Assembly: GCA_964526785.1 (NCBI GenBank)
Contig: CAZGMJ010000025.1
Span: forward strand, 5,628-69,627
Reading direction: 5' to 3'
DNA: 64,000 nt
From: CAZGMJ01 sp964526785
GTDB lineage: Bacteria; Planctomycetota; Phycisphaerae; Sedimentisphaerales; Anaerobacaceae
This document shows positions 60,407 to 64,000 of the stretch, in pieces. Every line of letters begins with the position of its first letter. The stretch's first letter is position 1. Position numbers and translations under genes: made by a program. The notes beneath the pieces are model-generated. The model worked only from the letters and a program-made list of their open reading frames with translations, was not told where the DNA came from and made no database searches.

Positions 60407-62223
60407 ACGAGTACTTCTTCGTCAATAATGAGTTTGTCCATGATGTAGTCGCGGCGTTGCTGGGTGTTCTTGCCCATGTAGAAGGCGAGCGTTTCGCCGA
60501 TGGAGTGGTCGCCGGCGGTTGTGACGGATCTGAGGCGCATGTCTTTGCCGACGAAGGCCTTGAACTCCGAGGGCGAGATCTCTCCAAGGCCTTTGAATCG
60601 GGTGACTTCGGCGCCGCGGCCCAGCTTTTTGACGGCTTTGTCGCGCTCGCGTTCGGAGTAGCAGTAGAGCGTTTCCTTTTTGTTGCGGACGCGGAAGAGG
60701 GGGGTTTCGAGGATTTCGAGGTGGCCTCTTTCGACCAGCGGCTGGAAGAATCGCAGGAAGAACGTGATCATCAGGTTGCGGATGTGCAGGCCGTCGACGT
60801 CGGCGTCGGTGGCGAGGATGACGTGGTTGTAGCGGAGGTTGTCGATGTTGTCCTCAATGTCGAGGCTCTTCATGAGGTTGAAAATTTCCTCGTTCCTGTA
60901 GAGGGCGTCCTTCTTGAGGTCGCAGACGTTGAGGGGTTTGCCCTTGAGGGTATAGATGGCCTGGGTGTTGACGTCGCGGCAACTGACGAGAGAGCCGGCG
61001 GCGGACTGGCCTTCGGTGATGAAGATCATGGTGTTTTCGTGGCGGCCTTTGGCGTGGTTGTAGTGTTTTTTGCAGTCGCGAAGCTGGGGTACGCGGATGG
61101 AGATCGCTTTGGACCGTTCGCGGGCGAGTTTCTTGACGGCGTTGAGTTCCTTGCGGAACTTCTGGGTTTCGAGGATTTTGTTGACGAGCTTGTCGGCCTG
61201 GGCCTTGTTGCTGTGGAGCAGTTTGAGGACGGCCTCCTGCACGCGCGAGACGATGTCGGAGCGGATTTCCGTGTTGCCCAGTTTGTTTTTTGTCTGGCTT
61301 TCGAAGATGGGGTCTTTGAGGCGGATGGAAATGGCCCCGAGCAGACCCTCGCGGACGTCGTCGCCGCTGAACTTCTTTTTGGCGAAATCGTTCACGCCGC
61401 GGAGCACGCCTTCGCGGAAGCCGCTGAGGTGGGTGCCGCCGTCGTTGGTGTACTGGCCGTTGACGAATGAGAAGTAGTCTTCGTTGAAGCGGTTGGTATG
61501 GGTGAAGGCGAATTCGAGGGTGGAGTCGCGGTAGTGCAGGGGCTTATAGACTTTCTCGAAAGAGGTTTCGTCCTCGATCAGGTCGAGGATGCCGCCGTTG
61601 GAGAGGAACCGGCGGTCGTTGTAGTAGATGCGCAGGCCGGCGTTGAGATAGGCGTAGAAGCGGAGGCGGCGTTCGATGTGTTCTTCGGAGAATTCGTAGT
61701 CCGGGAAGATATCGGGATCGGGTACGAAGCTGACGAAGGTGCCGTTGGTCTCATCGGTTTTGCCTTTCTTCTGCTTGATGAGCCGGCCGAATTCGAACCG
61801 GGCCTGCACGTATTTGCCGTCGCGATAGCTGCGTACTTCGAAGCGGGAGGACAGGGCGTTGACGGCTTTGGTGCCGATGCCGTTGAGACCGACGCTGAAC
61901 TGGAAGACGTCGTCGTTGTATTTGGCGCCGGTATTGATTTTCGAGACGCATTCGACGACTTTGCCGAGCGGGATGCCGCGGCCGTAGTCTCGGACGGCGA
62001 CCTGGTTGTCTTTCAGCGTGATTTCTACGGTCTTGCCATGGCCCATGATGAATTCATCGATCGCGTTGTCGATGACTTCCTTGAGCAGGATGTATATGCC
62101 GTCGTCGTAGTTCGCTCCGCTGCCCGTGCGGCCGATGTACATGCCGGTGCGCAGGCGGATGTGTTCGAGCGATGAAAGGGTCTTGATCTTGTCGTCGGTG
62201 TATTCGTGCTTCCCTGCGGCCAT
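60403..62223 (-). CDS. parE: DNA topoisomerase IV-like subunit B
   Basis: 606 aa from the ATG at 62223; the frame is open 135 bases further up. GHKL ATPase motifs: EVIDNAIDE (Glu49, Asn53) and DYGRGIP. TOPRIM motifs: ITEGQSAAGSL and ATDADVDGLHIRNL. KGLGEISPSEF is conserved. No GyrB-type long insertion is seen. Together with the downstream, overlapping subunit A gene it forms the parE-parC pair. A weak ribosome-binding site (GGCGGG) lies upstream. Confidence 0.88.
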   Translation of the reverse strand: MAAGKHEYTDDKIKTLSSLEHIRLRTGMYIGRTGSGANYDDGIYILLKEVIDNAIDEFIMGHGKTVEITLKDNQVAVRDYGRGIPLGKVVECVSKINTGAKYNDDVFQFSVGLNGIGTKAVNALSSRFEVRSYRDGKYVQARFEFGRLIKQKKGKTDETNGTFVSFVPDPDIFPDYEFSEEHIERRLRFYAYLNAGLRIYYNDRRFLSNGGILDLIEDETSFEKVYKPLHYRDSTLEFAFTHTNRFNEDYFSFVNGQYTNDGGTHLSGFREGVLRGVNDFAKKKFSGDDVREGLLGAISIRLKDPIFESQTKNKLGNTEIRSDIVSRVQEAVLKLLHSNKAQADKLVNKILETQKFRKELNAVKKLARERSKAISIRVPQLRDCKKHYNHAKGRHENTMIFITEGQSAAGSLVSCRDVNTQAIYTLKGKPLNVCDLKKDALYRNEEIFNLMKSLDIEDNIDNLRYNHVILATDADVDGLHIRNLMITFFLRFFQPLVERGHLEILETPLFRVRNKKETLYCYSERERDKAVKKLGRGAEVTRFKGLGEISPSEFKAFVGKDMRLRSVTTAGDHSIGETLAFYMGKNTQQRRDYIMDKLIIDEEVLV

Positions 62224-62312
62224 CAATAACGCACCCGCCACTGATCCATCAGAAGTTGTTGTCCCACGCTCCAAACCAGTTATTGAAGGGGCTTGTTCGC
62301 ATAGATTAGCAA

Positions 62313-62525
62313 CTACGCGCGCGTTTGGCAAGAACGGACCGGCATATTGGCGGGACATCTTCGGATAGTGCGGGCTTCGAAGGGTGTTTCGTTGCGGGGT
62401 TTTGGCGGGGTCCAGGGGGCGGCGAAGTTATCGCGGACGTATTCGAGCCACCATTTGATGCCGGGGTTGTTTTTGGAGCCGTCGCCGCCGGGGGTTGTCT
62501 TGAGGATTGCCGAGGCGTTCGAACA
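62313..62525 (-). pseudogene. Possible remnant of a coding sequence
   Basis: On the minus strand a frame without start codon reads NPGIKWWLEYVRDNFAAPW and on to a stop at 62313-62315. The codon bias is like real genes here. It begins right after the terminator hairpin of the dockerin gene, so the 5' part is missing. It could be a chance frame. No homologue was recalled. Confidence 0.25.
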
Positions 62526-62530
62526 GATGC

Positions 62531-62564
62531 AAAAAGGGCGGCAGATCGCAAGACCGGCCGCCCT
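62531..62564 (-). terminator. Rho-independent terminator of the dockerin beta-helix gene
   Basis: Minus strand: AGGGCGGC, a 14-base loop, GCCGCCCT followed by TTTT. It begins about 30 bases after the stop codon at 62594. Perfect 8-bp GC-rich arms and T-tract make it a strong site. Confidence 0.85.
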
Positions 62565-62593
62565 GTATAATCACTCCTGGTGTTATCGAACAA

Positions 62594-64000
62594 TCATTGG
62601 GCCCGCGGGCAATCTCCGGGCAGGTCCTCGTCGCGCTTCTGCCAGTTATTGATGACGATATTCAAGTCTTTGAGGTAGACGCGAAAACGGCCGGGAAAGC
62701 CGGAATCCTCGTGGTCGATGTCGGCGCAGGGATTGAAGTCGGGATCGTCGATGCGCTTCTGCCAGTTTTCGACGATCATGTTCAGATCGCCGAGATATAC
62801 GCGATGGCGTCCGGGGAAACCCGAGGACGCACAATCGGCATCGCCGTCACCCTGATAGGGGGCGCACCAGCAGGAGGGCCGGCCCAGATGTTGCCAGTCC
62901 GCACAGGCCTGCGGCTGAATCGGCGTATCCTCATAGGCCCACCATTCCAGCGGGCATACTTCGTATGCGCCCATATCGACGAGAGGCGTGGTGCCCGTTC
63001 CCGTATCCGGGGCGTGCGGATAATCAATGAAGCGGTTTCTGCCTTCGATATCGGTAATGATGTCCTCCGGTACGGCGTTGCTGTCGCCGGCGTCGATACA
63101 CGGCGAATCAAGATCCAATCGCAAGTCGTCATCCAGCGTACCGGCTATCCAGTCCGGCCCCAACGGATCCATGAACTTCGGATCATCACCGATGTTTCCG
63201 TTGCCGGCGTATGTGTCCAGTCCCTGAATACAGGAATACTCCACGGTATTGGTGCCGCCGTGGATTTGGGCCGACTCACTGTAGTTGCCGCCAGAGGTAT
63301 CACTATTCCCATAAAGAATGCAGTTTTTCAACGTATTTGTCGAGTTGCCGTGATCAGTATAGACTCCGCCGGCAAGATCAACAGCAGTATTAGCAAAAAA
63401 GGTGCTGTTTCTAATAGACACATATGTAACAGCATAGTGAATCCTGTAAAGGTTTGAAATCGCACCACCTCTTGCACTACTGTTAGATACGAAGTTTCCA
63501 ACGAAAAGGCAATTTGAGGCCGTCAAGTAGGCGTCTTGATAACTCTTAGTGCCACGATTACATATTGCCCCTCCGTAATTGGCGCAGTGGTTAGCGACGA
63601 AGACCGTGCTCAATAACACGGGATGTCCACCAAGGTTGCATATGGCACCGCCCTGTTCCGTAGCGCTGTTGTTATGGAAGACGCAACGGTCAATCATAGG
63701 GCTCGCATCTGATAAATAGAGAGCCCCTCCATAAGGAGCGGTGTTCTCTTCAAACCGGCATTGCGTAAGACTATTCTCTCCGGGACGGAACTGGCAAGAG
63801 CCTCCTGACGAAGTCGCCGAGTTGAATTGGAAGAGGCAGTTTGTCAATTTAAATGCGCAGTCATCAAAAACGGCTATGGCACCACCTTCACTCGCTCTAT
63901 TGTTGGCAAAAGTGGTGCTTTCTATAGTAGATGCGCTTGTGTCAACGCGAGGTATAACCGAAAGTTGTGGATGGACGGATGAAGAAAGCGGCGTATCCTT
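62594..64000 (-). CDS. Beta-helix protein with C-terminal dockerin-like repeats (5' end outside window)
   Basis: At least 468 aa; the frame is open to the window edge, so the start is missing. The visible N-terminal part is a right-handed beta-helix with polymorphic-outer-membrane-like repeats (GGAICN, GGAISN, SNCLFVGN), ending in the choice-of-anchor Q type block DLRLDLDSPCIDAGDSNAVP and GAYEV. Residues of the last 75 form two dockerin-like repeats, with GDLNMIVENWQKR and KDLNIVINNWQKR, which may bind cohesins or calcium. It is probably cell-surface or secreted. The gene ends in a strong terminator. Confidence 0.82.
   Translation of the reverse strand, partial: KDTPLSSSVHPQLSVIPRVDTSASTIESTTFANNRASEGGAIAVFDDCAFKLTNCLFQFNSATSSGGSCQFRPGENSLTQCRFEENTAPYGGALYLSDASPMIDRCVFHNNSATEQGGAICNLGGHPVLLSTVFVANHCANYGGAICNRGTKSYQDAYLTASNCLFVGNFVSNSSARGGAISNLYRIHYAVTYVSIRNSTFFANTAVDLAGGVYTDHGNSTNTLKNCILYGNSDTSGGNYSESAQIHGGTNTVEYSCIQGLDTYAGNGNIGDDPKFMDPLGPDWIAGTLDDDLRLDLDSPCIDAGDSNAVPEDIITDIEGRNRFIDYPHAPDTGTGTTPLVDMGAYEVCPLEWWAYEDTPIQPQACADWQHLGRPSCWCAPYQGDGDADCASSGFPGRHRVYLGDLNMIVENWQKRIDDPDFNPCADIDHEDSGFPGRFRVYLKDLNIVINNWQKRDEDLPGDCPRAQ

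Noticed and set aside
62325..62593. Small frames on both strands between parE and the dockerin gene
   Set aside because: Repeated-residue, low-complexity translations without coding character; only the start-less remnant at 62313-62525 looked worth noting.

Overview
This 64 kb window is high-GC bacterial DNA that reads as an uncultured member of the Planctomycetota, most likely class Phycisphaerae near the Sedimentisphaerales. The grounds are Tat-exported sulfatases and oxidoreductases (RRSFLK-type signals), secreted glycosidases and beta-helix proteins, prepilin-like H-x-DG pseudopilins, a PQQ beta-propeller protein with a degenerate methyltransferase-like N-terminus, a DUF6807 (PmoA-family) gene beside a Gfo/Idh/MocA gene, and a beta-helix protein ending in dockerin-like repeats. 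The assignment is inference from gene content; no rRNA, tRNA or CRISPR array was seen.

Layout. 0-8.3 kb: exported aldo/keto reductase, sulfatase, double pectate-lyase-fold protein, pseudopilin, PDZ lipoprotein and an O6-alkylguanine-DNA methyltransferase. 8.5-14 kb: a compact core operon, pheA-tpiA-secG-yicC-gmk-rpoZ-coaC-coaB. 14.2-21 kb: two secreted glycosidases, a PadR/membrane-protein pair, and pyrE, with a nearly identical truncated copy of the pyrE 3' end about 3.8 kb away. 21-31.4 kb: purB, a second aldo/keto reductase, an M50 protease, a GH95 alpha-L-fucosidase lipoprotein, an orphan membrane-anchored protein, a PilZ protein, and the pssA-psd phosphatidylethanolamine pair. 31.8-43.2 kb: an ECF sigma factor with a TPR-bearing anti-sigma-like partner, then Gfo/Idh/MocA, DUF6807 and PQQ genes, an unassigned TIM-barrel protein and a second sulfatase. 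43.5-53.6 kb: a nine-gene MoxR/DUF58/VWA/BatD/BatE (aerotolerance-type) operon that also encodes a parvulin isomerase. 53.6-58.1 kb: a visibly more A/T-rich island with a four-copy short repeat, a large Eco57I/TaqI-type N6-adenine methylase and a small putative PD-(D/E)XK nuclease. 58.2-64 kb: a topoisomerase IV-like parE-parC pair and the 3' part of a dockerin-bearing beta-helix protein that runs off the window.

Together the accessory genes suggest scavenging of sulfated, fucose-containing and other polysaccharides, with export through Tat/Sec and lipoprotein pathways. The strongest candidate for an undescribed system is the methylase plus small nuclease-like pair at 54.3-58.1 kb. The pyrE duplication and the parvulin-containing bat operon come next. 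Start codons were chosen by ribosome-binding sites, signal peptides and overlaps, and several start upstream or downstream of the longest open frame.
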